Below are positions 1 through 9,059 of a DNA stretch of 64,000 bases, in pieces (the stretch's first letter is position 1; the number at the start of each line of letters is the position of its first letter). This DNA is from Gammaproteobacteria bacterium (lineage in GTDB: Bacteria; Pseudomonadota; Gammaproteobacteria; Pseudomonadales; Pseudohongiellaceae): contig JAQWQD010000037.1 in assembly GCA_029244985.1 (NCBI GenBank), forward strand, positions 1 to 64,000. Reading direction: 5' to 3'. The notes beneath the pieces were generated by a model. The model saw nothing but the letters and a program-made list of their open reading frames with translations. It was not told the DNA's origin and ran no database searches. A program made the translations under genes and the position numbers.

Positions 1-132
1 ACACGCATTTTGAGAATCACGAAGTGACTTTCAATTCAGGACTCATGAGTAAAACTCTTCAGCCCAACTTTTGGGATTCTACACTTTCAGAAGCCCAAAA
101 AACCCCAGTGCCCAATGACACAGAGCCGACGC

Positions 133-160
133 ATTATACGCGCGGTGGGCCTTTTAGCAA
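133..160 (-). promoter_or_regulatory. Strong stable-RNA-type promoter (rrn P1-like) reading out of the window
   Basis: On the minus strand, TTGCTA (155-160) is followed by a 16-base spacer and a perfect TATAAT (133-138), then a GC-rich start region (GCGTCGGC). The stretch behind it (161-240) is very AT-rich with A/T tracts, like an UP element. This layout is typical of ribosomal RNA promoters, and in Pseudomonas an rRNA operon follows tyrS (recalled). The inference is that an rRNA operon lies just left of the window; no rRNA sequence is visible inside it. Confidence 0.55.
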
Positions 161-240
161 GGAATAACGGAGCGATTTTTCAAGAATTTGTATTTTTAAA
201 TAACTACTATAAAAACAATTAGTTATAAGCTCGTTAACAG

Positions 241-1524
241 CTATTCAAATTTGGCCAAATGGAACAATTTCTTGCCCCTTTTTAGAAGGAAGTATTTACC
301 ATTAAGCGCATTGCTGACGTCGAGCTCAAAATTCACCGAATCGACAAGCTGTCCGTTTACATTTATTGCATTATTTCCGATAAATTCTCGTGCCATTTTA
401 TTCGACTTTGCTAAGTCGGTATCAACCAAAACTTCTACAATGCCTTTGTTTCCTCCTGCAAATACTGTGCACGGCAGGCCATCCAATTCCAGCTGATCTA
501 GATCTTCATTGGTTAGCTGGGCGATATCCCCGGAAAAAAGGGCATCACTGATTCTTTTCGCCGCCGTGAGCCCAGTCGAACCATGCAAAAGTTCAGTTAC
601 TTCTGCCGCCAAAATACCCTGCGCCTCTCGCCTTCCCTGGGAGTTTTTATCGCTCTGCTCTATCTCTTCAATTTCATTGACAGAAAGAAAGGAGTAGAAC
701 TTCAGATAGCGGTATACATCAGCATCAGCAACATTCAGCCAGAATTGGTAAAGCGCGTAAGGAGAAGTCATATTTGCACTAATCCAAACTGTGCCAGTTT
801 CGGTTTTCCCGAATTTCGTTCCATCAGACTTTGTGACTAAGGGAACCGTAACGCCGTAGACCTGGTTCTGTTCCATACGTCGAGTTAAATCGATGCCACC
901 AGTAATATTTCCCCATTGATCACTACCACCTACCTGCACTGTGCAGTTATATCGCTTATACAATTGAGCAAAATCATATGACTGAAGCAACATATAGCTG
1001 AATTCAGTAAAGGAGATGCCCTCACCTTCACGCTCTATTCTTTGCTTAACTGATTCTTTTTGAATCATGGCATTGACTGAAAAATGCTTACCAACATCAC
1101 GCATAAATCCAAGCACATCATAGTCTTGAGTCCAATCAAGATTATTTACTAATACTGCTGAATTCTCTCCACAATCGAAGTCCAAGAATTGGCTCAATTG
1201 TGGTTTTAATCTCTCAACCCATTGCTCAACAACTTCATTCGAATTTAATTGCCTCTCGTCAGTCTTAAAACTTGGATCACCAATTAAACCTGTTGCGCCG
1301 CCTATTAACGCGATGGGTTTATGGCCAGCCATCTGAAATCGCTTCAGAACTAAAAGCGGCACAACACTACCTACGTGCAAACTCTCAGCAGTTGGATCAA
1401 AACCGCAGTAAACAGTGCGGCTTCCGCTGGAAAGGTGATCTTTCAATTCATCGCCGCCAGCTAGCTGAGAAACGAGCTCTCGATTCTCTAAATCGCTGAT
1501 TATATCTAGGGGTGATGCTGCCAT
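241..1524 (-). CDS. tyrS: Tyrosyl-tRNA synthetase
   Basis: Class I aminoacyl-tRNA synthetase that charges tRNA-Tyr in the cytoplasm. The 427 residues match the E. coli-type TyrS (about 424). The Rossmann core has YCGFDPTAESLHVGS (HIGH-like HVGS) near residues 39-53 and the KMSKS-like KFGKT near residue 237. The C-terminal part (about 350-427) is an S4-type RNA-binding domain with REFIGNNAINVNG. It is divergent from the peptidase gene on the right, and on its other side it runs up to a strong stable-RNA promoter. The start is the ATG giving MAASPLD. No intrinsic terminator is evident after the stop codon. Confidence 0.97.
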   Translation of the reverse strand: MAASPLDIISDLENRELVSQLAGGDELKDHLSSGSRTVYCGFDPTAESLHVGSVVPLLVLKRFQMAGHKPIALIGGATGLIGDPSFKTDERQLNSNEVVEQWVERLKPQLSQFLDFDCGENSAVLVNNLDWTQDYDVLGFMRDVGKHFSVNAMIQKESVKQRIEREGEGISFTEFSYMLLQSYDFAQLYKRYNCTVQVGGSDQWGNITGGIDLTRRMEQNQVYGVTVPLVTKSDGTKFGKTETGTVWISANMTSPYALYQFWLNVADADVYRYLKFYSFLSVNEIEEIEQSDKNSQGRREAQGILAAEVTELLHGSTGLTAAKRISDALFSGDIAQLTNEDLDQLELDGLPCTVFAGGNKGIVEVLVDTDLAKSNKMAREFIGNNAINVNGQLVDSVNFELDVSNALNGKYFLLKRGKKLFHLAKFE

Positions 1525-1749
1525 TTAGTAATCCTAACTATGTCACAAAACTAAGAAACTCATGGTTTTTGCCGACCCAAGCAGGAGAAACAGCAAATTA
1601 ATCATGGTGAAAAAACAAAAATTTTACACTAGACAGCTGCCGAAGTACTTTAATAGTGACTTTGTAGGGATAAAAACCCCTTTGAAATGGTCAATTGATT
1701 GTTGTAGCTTTGCGGATTCGCGCGCCAGAACTAAAAGCAGCAGTTCTTT

Positions 1750-3132
1750 ATGGACATTGTGCAGATCATTAAACAGTTTTTCCAGGAGCATTATCCCCGG
1801 GACCATTTATATATATCTGGTTTCTTGGGGGTGCTATTCCTTCTGCTTATAGCTGCACCTAGCGATGATAAAGAGTCAGCTGTCCCTAATAAAATCCGGC
1901 AGATCCCCGTACCTATTTCCTTTGAAGCAATTACAGATGAGGTTGTTTTGCCTAATAACAACCTTGAGCTGTCTGATTTTGTAGTAGCCAAAGAGCCATC
2001 TGCCGGGGTAAGCCATTGGAGGAATGTTGAGATCAAGAGTGGGGACAATTTATCTGCCATCTTCACTATGGTAGGTCTCACTGACCAAGATTTGTTTCGC
2101 GTATTGAATAGTAGCGATGAAGCAAAAATACTCAATCGGGTTTTCCCTGGCTATCAGCTGAATTTTTTAATCCCCAACGAAGGGGAACTGGAACAGTTGC
2201 GGGTTCTAAAATCACCATTAGAGGGATTCCTGTTTACTCGCAACAACAATGACTACCGTGTTGAAGAAATACTAAAAGAAGCACAAATCAGCCAAGCATT
2301 TAAGGTTGGAGAGATTTCTGACAGTCTCTTTATGGCAGGGCAAAGAGAACAAATTCCTGTAGTTCATATTATGGAGATGGCAAATATTTTTGGCGGAGTC
2401 ATCGACTTTATTTTAGATCCGCGCATTGGAGACCAGTTCAGTATTCTTTATGATGAAAAATTCCTTAACGGTGAATTTGTCGGCAATGGAGAAATTCTTG
2501 CGACTCAATTTGTTAACCAAGGTGAAACTTTCATTGCTGTACGTTATATAGATGAAGAAGGAGAGATTGGTTACTACTCCCCTGATGGGGAAAGTATGCG
2601 TAAGGCATTTTTACGCAGTCCTTTAGATGCCTTTCGCATAAGTTCAAATTTTAACCCTCGTCGCCGTCACCCGATTCTAAATACTATTCGAGCCCATAAA
2701 GGCACAGATTATGCCGCGCCAACTGGCACACCAATTCGAGCAACTAGTGATGGGCGCGTGAAAAGGGCTTCACGAAATGGGTCTTTCGGGAATTTAGTAA
2801 TCCTTCAGCATACTGGCGGATTTCAAACTAAATATGCCCATCTGTCACGTTATGCAAATGGCATCAGTCGTGGGGATCGTGTCCGACAAGGCCAGATAAT
2901 CGGTTACGTGGGCTCCACAGGCGGCGCAACCGGGCCTCATTTACACTACGAATTCCTAGTAAATGATGTACACCAAAACCCACGTACTATTCTTGATAAA
3001 CTCCCTAAAGCGGAATCGATTGACCCTGATAAGATGGCGCGGTTCAATGAGCAAACGGCTCCGTTGCTTCATCAATTCGAAGAGCTTAATAATTCAAGAA
3101 TACTAACTTTGAATCAGCCCAGCGCTGATTAA
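1750..3132 (+). CDS. M23 family murein endopeptidase (MepM/OapA-like)
   Basis: Probable periplasmic peptidoglycan DD-endopeptidase, anchored by one N-terminal membrane segment (about residues 17-35). A LysM/OapA-like region follows (about 90-150, IKSGDNLSAIF), then a C-terminal LytM/M23 domain. The zinc site is visible as HKGTDYAAP (about 316) and GPHLHYEF (about 396). Length (460) fits the MepM/YebA group. It sits 6 bases before anmK, and a tyrS-M23-anmK-erpA order is common in gammaproteobacteria, linking cell-wall cleavage to muropeptide recycling. The start codon has no strong Shine-Dalgarno, so the exact start is less sure than the function. Confidence 0.93.
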   Translation: MDIVQIIKQFFQEHYPRDHLYISGFLGVLFLLLIAAPSDDKESAVPNKIRQIPVPISFEAITDEVVLPNNNLELSDFVVAKEPSAGVSHWRNVEIKSGDNLSAIFTMVGLTDQDLFRVLNSSDEAKILNRVFPGYQLNFLIPNEGELEQLRVLKSPLEGFLFTRNNNDYRVEEILKEAQISQAFKVGEISDSLFMAGQREQIPVVHIMEMANIFGGVIDFILDPRIGDQFSILYDEKFLNGEFVGNGEILATQFVNQGETFIAVRYIDEEGEIGYYSPDGESMRKAFLRSPLDAFRISSNFNPRRRHPILNTIRAHKGTDYAAPTGTPIRATSDGRVKRASRNGSFGNLVILQHTGGFQTKYAHLSRYANGISRGDRVRQGQIIGYVGSTGGATGPHLHYEFLVNDVHQNPRTILDKLPKAESIDPDKMARFNEQTAPLLHQFEELNNSRILTLNQPSAD

Positions 3133-3138
3133 TCTATT

Positions 3139-4248
3139 ATGCCTAACAATGAACTTTATATTGGGCTGATTTCTGGCACCAGTATTGATGGTGTCGATTG
3201 CTCTTTAGTGTCATTTACTGACAACAAACTCAGCCTTATTGCTACTCGTTTTGAAGAATCTCCTTCTGCGTTGCGAGAAAGTATTTTGACCCTCTGCCAA
3301 GGGATGAACATTAGTTTGCAAATGCTTGGTGAAACAGATATCGCAATAGGTAAATTCTTTGCTTGTGCCGTGAACCGCTTGTTAAAAGATATAGACTTAA
3401 GCGCTTCTGACATTCGCGCCATTGGCAGTCACGGCCAAACTATTTGGCATCAACCAGTTAGTGACAATGCTTTTACTCTACAAATTGGCAACCCAAATAC
3501 GATTGCACAACTAACTGGTATAACCACTGTTGCTGATTTTAGGCAAAGAGATATGGCATTAGGCGGGCAAGGTGCTCCTCTAGCTCCTTTACTGCACCGC
3601 GAGGTTTTTCATTCAGAGTTGTTAGATCGTGCGGTAATTAATATCGGAGGCATCTCCAATGTAACTATGCTTCCTTCCAGTAACGTCCCACTGGCTTTTG
3701 ACACGGGCCCCGGCAATGTTCTGATGGATTACTGGATTGGCAAACACCGACAAGAACGCTTTGATAAAAATGGCGAATGGGCAAGTAAAGGATCAACGGA
3801 CAACGACTTGCTGAGTTGTCTGCTTGGCGAGCCTTACTTTTCACGGAACGCGCCAAAAAGCACCGGCCGAGAATTATTCAATGGCCCTTGGTTGGAGAGA
3901 AAATTGAAAGAGCTTGGCAAGACAATCGATCCAGCTGACATTCAAGCAACATTGCTTGAATGCACGGTGAGTTCTATATCAAGTGCGATCAGCGGTCTTA
4001 CGCATCCTCAAGAAATTTACGTCTGTGGCGGTGGAGCACACAACACAGAGTTAATGGAGAAGTTGGCACTTGCCAATCCTCAATCCTCAGTCTCGACAAC
4101 AACTAGATTGGGAATAGATGCGGATTGGGTTGAGGCTGTAGCGTTTGCCTGGATGGCAAAGCAATCTATTGAAGGTAAGAAAATCGATTCTTCAGCATTC
4201 ACTGGCGCCAGCAAACCCGCAATTCTAGGCGGGATCTATCAAGCTTGA
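3139..4248 (+). CDS. anmK: Anhydro-N-acetylmuramic acid kinase
   Basis: Cytoplasmic kinase of peptidoglycan recycling. It opens the 1,6-anhydro ring of anhMurNAc and phosphorylates it to MurNAc-6-P. The 369 residues cover the whole family. Visible signatures are GLISGTSIDGVD at the N-terminus (phosphate-binding loop), GSHGQTIWH, VADFRQRDMALGGQGAPL, FDTGPGNVLMD and, near the end, VCGGGAHN. It starts 6 bases after the M23 peptidase stop codon, so the two are probably co-transcribed. It is convergent with erpA; only a short 6-bp hairpin lies in the 23-base gap. Confidence 0.97.
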   Translation: MPNNELYIGLISGTSIDGVDCSLVSFTDNKLSLIATRFEESPSALRESILTLCQGMNISLQMLGETDIAIGKFFACAVNRLLKDIDLSASDIRAIGSHGQTIWHQPVSDNAFTLQIGNPNTIAQLTGITTVADFRQRDMALGGQGAPLAPLLHREVFHSELLDRAVINIGGISNVTMLPSSNVPLAFDTGPGNVLMDYWIGKHRQERFDKNGEWASKGSTDNDLLSCLLGEPYFSRNAPKSTGRELFNGPWLERKLKELGKTIDPADIQATLLECTVSSISSAISGLTHPQEIYVCGGGAHNTELMEKLALANPQSSVSTTTRLGIDADWVEAVAFAWMAKQSIEGKKIDSSAFTGASKPAILGGIYQA

Positions 4249-4271
4249 ACTCAGTTTGAGTTTGACAAAAG

Positions 4272-4625
4272 CTAAATAGAAAAAGAAGAGCCGCAGCCAC
4301 AAGTAGCGCTCGCCATCGGATTATCGACCACGAAACGCGAACCTTCTAAGCCTTCAACATAGTCGATCTTGGCTCCCACCAAATATTGATAGCTTAATGG
4401 GTCAACCAATAACTCCGCGCCTTTGTTTTCGATCACAGTATCATCTTCTTGAATAGCTTCGTCGAAAGCGAAACCGTACTGAAATCCGGAACATCCGCCA
4501 CCAGTAACAAAAACGCGCAGCTTTAGGTTGTCATTAGCTTCCTCGGCGATAAGGCTGTGTACCTTATCAGCCGCATTATCCGTAAAGGACATAATGACCG
4601 GTTCTGTTGTTTGGACTACTGACAT
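4272..4625 (-). CDS. erpA: Iron-sulfur cluster insertion protein ErpA
   Basis: A-type Fe-S carrier that delivers clusters to apo-enzymes, including isoprenoid-pathway proteins. The 117-residue product has the three conserved cysteines of the family: one in [11 protein letters not shown] near residue 45 and two in the C-terminal CGCGSSFSI. Its own upstream region carries a TATAAT box and a sequence resembling the IscR type-1 operator, so expression probably follows Fe-S status. It is convergent with anmK. Confidence 0.96.
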   Translation of the reverse strand: MSVVQTTEPVIMSFTDNAADKVHSLIAEEANDNLKLRVFVTGGGCSGFQYGFAFDEAIQEDDTVIENKGAELLVDPLSYQYLVGAKIDYVEGLEGSRFVVDNPMASATCGCGSSFSI

Positions 4626-4683
4626 AAGCGTTTAATTCTCTTTCCTACCATATTGGGTCAAATAGAGACTTTAAAACCAGCAA

Positions 4684-4712
4684 ATACCCAAGGAATTTAC
4701 TCGGGTATTATA
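4684..4712 (-). promoter_or_regulatory. erpA promoter -10 with overlapping IscR type-1-like operator
   Basis: On the minus strand a perfect TATAAT lies at 4707-4712. Overlapping its downstream end, 4684-4708 forms a 25-base imperfect palindrome with arms AATACCC and GGGTATT. Compared by hand with the IscR type-1 consensus (ATASYYGACTRWWWYAGTCRRSTAT, recalled from E. coli) it matches at 21 of 25 positions and has the exact length. IscR carrying a 2Fe-2S cluster represses such sites in E. coli. No good -35 hexamer is visible. Confidence 0.6.
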
Positions 4713-4764
4713 GTACCGGGGCAAACTAATTTATAGTCTCGTAATGAAATAGTGTCGCGCTGCA

Positions 4765-5208
4765 TTAGTCTTTCTGAAGAGATTTACTATCAAATGGCAG
4801 CTTTTTTTTGTTTACCGCGAGACGCTTAGTGTCTTGTTGGTCGGCACTAATGTGCATCAGGTTGCCATTCACTTCAGAACCCCTCACCATTTCTATCAAG
4901 TTGTAGTAAACATTCCCAACTACTACTGCTTTTGCGGCCAGCTCAATGTGATTCGCTGAGCGAACATCCCCTTGCACCAAGCCATTGATAATGGCAGATG
5001 GCACACAGATTTCACCTTCAACTGCACCTTTTTCTGCAACTCTGATTAAACTAGTGGAATCATCTTCTGCATAAATATTACCTTTAATACAGCCTTCGAT
5101 GATCAGCTCTCCACTGAAGTGAATATCACCAACAATCTCTGTGGCTCTCGACACCAGAGTATTAGCAGGGCCACTTGGTGATCGATTGTTATCATCTCTG
5201 CCAAACAT
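4765..5208 (-). CDS. Bactofilin (polymer-forming cytoskeletal protein)
   Basis: Small (147 residues) cytoskeletal protein expected to polymerise into filaments that place cell-envelope or cell-shape machinery. The central part is the regular beta-helix pattern of bactofilins: VGDIHFSGELIIEGCIKGNI, then GAVEGEICVPSAIINGLVQGD, then AAKAVVVGNVYYN, with glycines recurring at helix turns. The termini are short and polar. It lies 31 bases after the neighbouring coiled-coil membrane protein and probably shares its transcript. A partnership with that protein is inferred from position only. Confidence 0.9.
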   Translation of the reverse strand: MFGRDDNNRSPSGPANTLVSRATEIVGDIHFSGELIIEGCIKGNIYAEDDSTSLIRVAEKGAVEGEICVPSAIINGLVQGDVRSANHIELAAKAVVVGNVYYNLIEMVRGSEVNGNLMHISADQQDTKRLAVNKKKLPFDSKSLQKD

Positions 5209-5239
5209 CTTACTTTCTCCTCAACAACTATAGTGGGGA

Positions 5240-5983
5240 TTACTGTTTCACTACCCAACTGAAATCTTGATCAAAAGTTTTTCCAAAAGGTGAAGTCTCT
5301 ACTGCAGCGATTTGAACTAGGCTGGGAACAAACCCTTCTGGAAGGGTCAGTTCGCCTTCTATATTTTGGAAAAACTTGAAACGCAAACGAATATCCAGTT
5401 GATCTTGCTCTGCTGAAACTGTATGTAATGGAAATGTTACGAACTCTTCATCTTGTCGGCCAACCAAACTTACATTGACATGGCCTGTTAGAAAGGTATC
5501 TCCGTCAGCATCTTGTTGGCGCATAACTAATTTATATCGATAGAGATCATCTTCTCGAGTTGAGTTAATATCCCAATTCGAAATGATCAGCCCAGTATCT
5601 TCAGTCTCTTCTGACACTACACTTCGATAATAAGTGATATCTTGTTCTAATAAAACGACCTGATCTCGCAAACTACTAATCGTATCTTGCACTTCTTCGT
5701 TTGCTCGCTGATCCATAATGCTAGTTCGATCCAGAATCGCCACCTGTCGATTCAAATCAAAATTTTCTACTCTTAATAATTCAATTTCTTCAATTAACTC
5801 GGCTCGATCTGGCTGAAAAGTTTGTTGTGTCTGTAAAGTTTGATAATAGCCATAGGCAAAACCAAACAACGCACTAGCAACCACTCCTGTCACAAGCGTT
5901 AAAGTGAAGAAAAGGCGTTTCCATGGCCTATAGGGTACAACGACCATTTTTTCCTGTTTACTACCTTTTACTGCCCTGCGCAT
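5240..5983 (-). CDS. Membrane-anchored coiled-coil protein (DUF6776-like)
   Basis: 247 residues with a basic N-terminus (RRAVKGSKQEK), one transmembrane segment (about 24-46), a long coiled coil (about 60-125, rich in E, L, R, Q) and a C-terminal beta-rich domain. The topology should place the coiled coil and C-domain in the periplasm. I recognise it as the conserved gammaproteobacterial protein found beside bactofilin and argC, named DUF6776 from memory. Function is unknown. The start (MRRAVKG) lies 36 bases after the argC stop codon, so argC, this gene and bactofilin may form one operon. Confidence 0.75.
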   Translation of the reverse strand: MRRAVKGSKQEKMVVVPYRPWKRLFFTLTLVTGVVASALFGFAYGYYQTLQTQQTFQPDRAELIEEIELLRVENFDLNRQVAILDRTSIMDQRANEEVQDTISSLRDQVVLLEQDITYYRSVVSEETEDTGLIISNWDINSTREDDLYRYKLVMRQQDADGDTFLTGHVNVSLVGRQDEEFVTFPLHTVSAEQDQLDIRLRFKFFQNIEGELTLPEGFVPSLVQIAAVETSPFGKTFDQDFSWVVKQ

Positions 5984-6019
5984 TCAGATTACTCCGCAAT
6001 TTTTTAAGCTATTTATTAA

Positions 6020-7063
6020 CTAAGGAAGCAGTGCAATTCCTTCCAAGCCGGCGGTTTCCGCCAATCCAAACATCAAATTCATGTTCTGAATAGCCTGCCC
6101 CGACGCACCTTTCACCAAATTATCTTCTGCCGAAAGAACCACTACTGTGTGAGTATCTTTCAGATATGTAACTGATATTTGGCACTTATTTGACCCTTTT
6201 ACATCTCGAGTTGCTGGAAATTCATCGGTTGGCAACACCTCAACAAAAGGCTCAATAGCATACCGGTCCTCAAAAATTGACTGCAACTTTTCTTGGGTGA
6301 GATTTTCTCCTTGTTTTAAGGGTGCATAGAGAGTGGCCAGGATGCCTCTGCTCATCGGGATCAGATGTGGGATGAAAGTAAGCCCGACCTCAATTTCGCT
6401 CACTAAATTCAAACGCTCACTAATCTCGGGATGATGCCGGTGGCCAGTTACGCCATAAGCTTTAATCGATTCCGACGCCTCACAAAGTAGGAAGTCATCA
6501 ACTGCTTTTCTTCCGGCTCCACTAACACCGGACTTGGCATCTGCAATCAGTCGAGAGCTATCTATAAATCGATTTTCTAATAAAGGAAGAAATCCCAATT
6601 GAATCGCAGTGGGATAACAACCTGGGACGGCAATTAAACGGGCAGATTTAATCTGTTCACGATTTACCTCAGGCAAACCATAAACTGCTTTCGATATGAG
6701 GTCAGGACAGGCATGTTTAGTTTTATACCAATACTCCCAAACTGCAATATCTCGAATCCTAAAATCTGCAGAGAGATCAATTACTCGTATGTCAGAATCC
6801 AGCAATGTTGGCACAGTATTCATGGCAACGGCGTGAGGAGTCGCATAAAAAACAACATCACAATCGAAAAGTTTCTTACTATCAGGTGAAGCGAAATCAA
6901 TTTCGATGTGCCCACGCAAGTTTGGAAAATACTTCGACACTGGGGTACCTTCAAGCTCGCGCGACGTCACTACGGTCAGCTCAACATCCTCCCGCTGACC
7001 TAGCAAGCGCAAAAGCTCAGCGCCGGTATAACCTGTAGCTCCAACTATTCCTGCTTTAATCAA
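6020..7063 (-). CDS. argC: N-acetyl-gamma-glutamyl-phosphate reductase
   Basis: Third step of arginine biosynthesis: NADPH-dependent reduction of N-acetylglutamyl-phosphate to the semialdehyde. The 347 residues have the N-terminal Rossmann motif [17 protein letters not shown] and the catalytic cysteine in VPGCYPTA near residue 149. Further family signatures are [10 protein letters not shown] and HRHHPEI. It is complete and has the usual length. It is divergent from hemJ across a 178-base gap. Confidence 0.97.
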   Translation of the reverse strand: MIKAGIVGATGYTGAELLRLLGQREDVELTVVTSRELEGTPVSKYFPNLRGHIEIDFASPDSKKLFDCDVVFYATPHAVAMNTVPTLLDSDIRVIDLSADFRIRDIAVWEYWYKTKHACPDLISKAVYGLPEVNREQIKSARLIAVPGCYPTAIQLGFLPLLENRFIDSSRLIADAKSGVSGAGRKAVDDFLLCEASESIKAYGVTGHRHHPEISERLNLVSEIEVGLTFIPHLIPMSRGILATLYAPLKQGENLTQEKLQSIFEDRYAIEPFVEVLPTDEFPATRDVKGSNKCQISVTYLKDTHTVVVLSAEDNLVKGASGQAIQNMNLMFGLAETAGLEGIALLP

Positions 7064-7241
7064 ACTTCATTCCCAAGGTAACTATAAAGAATCGGGGGCA
7101 GTATCTTAGACGATCTTTCTAAGAATGCAATAAGCTCGGTCATTTCATCGACTAAAATCAATAACTTAGACGTATTAACCAGTACGCCAAGACATCAATC
7201 TAGAGCTGTGATAGCTTCTGATTTCTGCGTTAGGAGCAATC

Positions 7242-7667
7242 ATGCTTTGGCTTAAGTCTTTTCATATTATTTTCATAGTTTGTTGGTTTAGTGGTCTGTT
7301 CTATTTGCCTCGCCTTTTTGTCTATCATGCCATGAGCGAAGACCAGATTAGCAAAAACCGTTTCGTGATAATGGAGCGTAAGTTATTTTGGGGAATAACT
7401 ACCCCATCAGCAGTTGCCACAATGTTGTCTGGTGCATGGCTACTAATCGCCAACTGGAGTTACTTTATGGCCTGGTGGTGGATGCACGCAAAGCTGAGCT
7501 TAGTAGCACTACTCGTTGTCTACCAAGTCTATTGTTGGCGGTACATGATGAAATTGCGAGTAGACTCAAGATTTAAACCACACGTGTACTTCCGATTTTT
7601 TAATGAATTGCCCGTATTTATTCTAGCCGGGATAGTGATTCTTATCGTCGTAAAACCTACTCTTTAA
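7242..7667 (+). CDS. hemJ: Protoporphyrinogen oxidase HemJ
   Basis: Integral membrane enzyme that oxidises protoporphyrinogen IX to protoporphyrin IX in many proteobacteria lacking HemG and HemY. The 141 residues with about four hydrophobic spans are the family length. The conserved N-terminal pattern is present: LKSFHIIFIVCWFSGLFYLP, with the essential histidine at position 8. MHAKLSL and the final hydrophobic helix also fit. A ribosome site (TAGGAG) precedes the ATG. It is followed 76 bases later by hemL, giving a small heme-synthesis pair. Confidence 0.92.
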   Translation: MLWLKSFHIIFIVCWFSGLFYLPRLFVYHAMSEDQISKNRFVIMERKLFWGITTPSAVATMLSGAWLLIANWSYFMAWWWMHAKLSLVALLVVYQVYCWRYMMKLRVDSRFKPHVYFRFFNELPVFILAGIVILIVVKPTL

Positions 7668-7743
7668 TAAGCCATTATTATCAACAAGCCTAAAACTAAA
7701 TTGACGCGGTTTTTAACTTACTGAGAATTTATACAAACTAACC

Positions 7744-9033
7744 ATGAATCAAAATCAATCAAAAGCACTCTACGAACAGGCAGTTCAATACATTCCGGGC
7801 GGGGTAAACTCTCCCGTAAGAGCATTTAAAGGTGTCGGTGGAAATCCACTTTTTTTTAAGGGTGGAGAAGGAGCTTACCTGATCGATGCCGATAATAATC
7901 GCTATGTTGATTATGTTGGAGCATGGGGTCCCCTTATTCTTGGGCACAGCCATCAAAAAGTTATCGATGCTATAGAAACGCAATTGCAAACTGGCATTGG
8001 TTACGGTGCTTCCACGGAAGCCGAAGTTAAAATTGCTAAGAAAATCTGTAATTTAGTGCACTCGATAGAACAGGTGCGACTCGTCACTTCTGGCACTGAA
8101 GCAACGATGAGTGCGATTCGCCTAGCACGTGGTTATACGCAACGCGATATAGTTGTAAAATTTGAAGGCTGCTATCATGGTCATGTCGATGGCTTACTGG
8201 TTAAAGCTGGATCAGGCGCTCTCACTCTAGGGGAGCCAGACTCCATGGGTGTACCAAAAGCCTATACCGACTTAACCCATGTATTACCTTATAACGATGT
8301 TACTGCAGTTGAAGAATTTTTTGCTGTGCATGGCAGTAAAGTTGCCTGCGTTATTGTAGAACCTGTGGCAGGCAATATGAACTGTGTCCTTCCTATCCCT
8401 GAATTTTTAGAATCTTTAAGAGAACAATGCACATTGCATGGTGCAGTATTGATATTTGACGAAGTCATGACTGGCTTCAGAGTCGCTCTCGGTGGAGCTC
8501 AATCAATCTTCGGCGTTCTGCCAGATCTAACCACCTTGGGCAAAGTCATTGGTGGAGGATTGCCAATTGGTGCTTTCGGCGGAAGGAAAGAAATCATGGA
8601 AAAAATTGCACCCATAGGCGCTGTTTATCAAGCAGGAACACTGTCTGGCAGTCCGTTAGCTGTGGCTGCTGGAATAGCCATGCTTGAAACTGTTAGTGAA
8701 GCTAATTTCTATACAGAGCTGAGCGCGAAGACCGAAACTCTTTTAACCGGATTAGAAGAAAGAGCTACAGAAGCAGGCATCCCGTTTACAACAAATCAAT
8801 TGGGAGGCATGTTTGGTTGTTTCTTTAGTGACGAAGAAAAGGTATCTATGTTTTCTCAAGTTATGGCGTCAAATATGGATCACTTTCAAAGTTATTTTCA
8901 CACGATGTTACAGAATGGCGTCTACATAGCGCCATCTGCTTTCGAAGCTGGGTTTATATCTGCAGCCCATGGCGATAAAGAAATTTCAACAACCCTAGAT
9001 GCTGCAGAACAAGCATTTTCAACTATTAATTAA
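7744..9033 (+). CDS. hemL: Glutamate-1-semialdehyde 2,1-aminomutase
   Basis: PLP enzyme that converts glutamate-1-semialdehyde to 5-aminolevulinate, the first dedicated C5 heme precursor. The 429 residues match the usual length. Signatures are the N-terminal [13 protein letters not shown], the [17 protein letters not shown] cofactor-phosphate region, FDEVMTGFR and the PLP lysine in [18 protein letters not shown] (about residue 267). It lies downstream of hemJ on the same strand and 26 bases upstream of the sugar-kinase gene, so all three may be co-transcribed. Confidence 0.97.
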   Translation: MNQNQSKALYEQAVQYIPGGVNSPVRAFKGVGGNPLFFKGGEGAYLIDADNNRYVDYVGAWGPLILGHSHQKVIDAIETQLQTGIGYGASTEAEVKIAKKICNLVHSIEQVRLVTSGTEATMSAIRLARGYTQRDIVVKFEGCYHGHVDGLLVKAGSGALTLGEPDSMGVPKAYTDLTHVLPYNDVTAVEEFFAVHGSKVACVIVEPVAGNMNCVLPIPEFLESLREQCTLHGAVLIFDEVMTGFRVALGGAQSIFGVLPDLTTLGKVIGGGLPIGAFGGRKEIMEKIAPIGAVYQAGTLSGSPLAVAAGIAMLETVSEANFYTELSAKTETLLTGLEERATEAGIPFTTNQLGGMFGCFFSDEEKVSMFSQVMASNMDHFQSYFHTMLQNGVYIAPSAFEAGFISAAHGDKEISTTLDAAEQAFSTIN

Positions 9034-9059
9034 TTTTCAATACGGAATTGTAGTCGAGT

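Noticed and set aside
1562..1852. 96-codon plus-strand open frame before the M23 peptidase gene
   Set aside because: It overlaps the start of the M23 gene in another frame, has low-complexity serine-rich composition, and matches no protein I know.
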